From assembly GCA_013360535.1 (NCBI GenBank), contig JABWBL010000176.1, positions 1 to 7,061 of the forward strand: a DNA stretch of 7,061 nt, read 5' to 3'. Origin of the DNA: Planctomycetaceae bacterium. GTDB lineage: Bacteria > Planctomycetota > UBA1135 > GCA-002686595. Made by a program: the position numbers and the translations under genes. The first letter of the stretch is position 1; every line of letters starts with the position of its first letter. The notes beneath the pieces were generated by a model. The model worked only from the letters and a program-made list of their open reading frames with translations. It made no database searches and was not told where the DNA came from. Positions 6,854 to 7,061 of the stretch are shown one piece after another.

Positions 6854-6970
6854 GGGCGGGGCCTGGGAAGGAAATTCCAATGCGGCGCGCCCGCGGCGAG
6901 GAACCTGAGCGGGGTAGAGTTCCATCGAAGGCTCGGGGCGGGCTTCCGGAGCCGGCCGCGAGCCAGAGCG

Positions 6971-7061
6971 ATGAACGAACGACGACGGAACGGCGTGCGA
7001 GCGGGGCTCGGCGCGTGCGTGGCGCTCTGGGCGTCGGCGCTGGCGACGGCCCAGGGCCTGC
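6971..7061 (+). CDS. Start of a secreted protein gene (3' end outside window)
   Basis: ATG 6971 opens a frame that stays open to the window end and encodes 30 residues. They form a clear signal peptide: a charged start (MNERRRNGVR), a hydrophobic core (AGLGACVALWASALA) and an ATA-type cleavage site before QGL. The mature protein is not visible, so no function can be given. The preceding gene ends in a terminator and 117 bases separate that from this start, so it should have its own promoter, which I could not locate. The Shine-Dalgarno is poor (AGAG directly upstream, GGAG too far). Its place beside another exported protein suggests a run of cell-surface genes. Confidence 0.7.
   Translation, partial: MNERRRNGVRAGLGACVALWASALATAQGL

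Noticed and set aside
6900..6923. Inverted repeat GGAAC-N14-GTTCC upstream of the last gene, considered as an operator or ECF-type -35 element
   Set aside because: The arms are only 5 bases, and no matching -10 element is found at the expected spacing. It is too weak to call a regulatory site.
3332..6925. Open frame of 1197 codons on the minus strand opposite the delta-60 gene
   Set aside because: It is the mirror of a GC-rich repeat gene: its apparent repeats copy the sense-strand period, it runs through the terminator, and it has no domain character. The sense strand has the ribosome binding site, signal peptide and family match.

Overview
The window is GC-rich, all genes lie on the + strand, and its protein content points to a member of the Planctomycetota. 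Three features support this. The first gene has a coiled coil followed by TPRs, the architecture of the C-terminal half of planctomycetal Ser/Thr protein kinases. The large delta-60 repeat protein ends in a four-cysteine C-terminal domain that I know from many secreted planctomycetal proteins. The region is also rich in exported proteins of unknown function. The phylum assignment rests on recalled family resemblance, not on a marker gene.

Layout. At 1-1461 is the 3' part of a TPR protein, probably the regulatory half of a Hanks-type kinase whose catalytic domain lies upstream of the window. After only 34 bases comes a 440-residue protein of unknown function (1496-2818) with a conserved-looking N-terminal helical module and three hydrophobic stretches; the two are probably co-transcribed. 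The 126 bases at 2819-2944 contain no convincing terminator. They lead to a small membrane-anchored or secreted protein with a good ribosome binding site (2945-3319). A 218-base non-coding stretch (3320-3537) precedes a 100-residue mini-TPR protein (3538-3840), whose transcription unit is closed by a very stable hairpin at 3861-3904.

The second half is dominated by one secreted protein of 904 residues (4079-6793). It has a signal peptide, 14 delta-60 (DUF5122-type) repeats of about 51 residues, and the planctomycetal C-terminal domain. It is closed by a textbook intrinsic terminator (6809-6853). A further gene starts at 6971 with a clear signal peptide and runs off the window end.

Functionally, the left part looks like signalling or regulation (kinase-type TPR protein plus an orphan partner) and the right part like cell-surface or exported proteins. 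Nothing in the sequence ties the two halves into one system. The most informative observations are two. The delta-60 array is circularly permuted: half a repeat sits right after the signal peptide and the complementary half at the array end, giving 14 complete units and suggesting closed beta-propellers. The orphan protein next to the kinase-type gene belongs to what looks like an uncharacterised family. No RNA genes, mobile elements, CRISPR arrays or attachment sites were seen.
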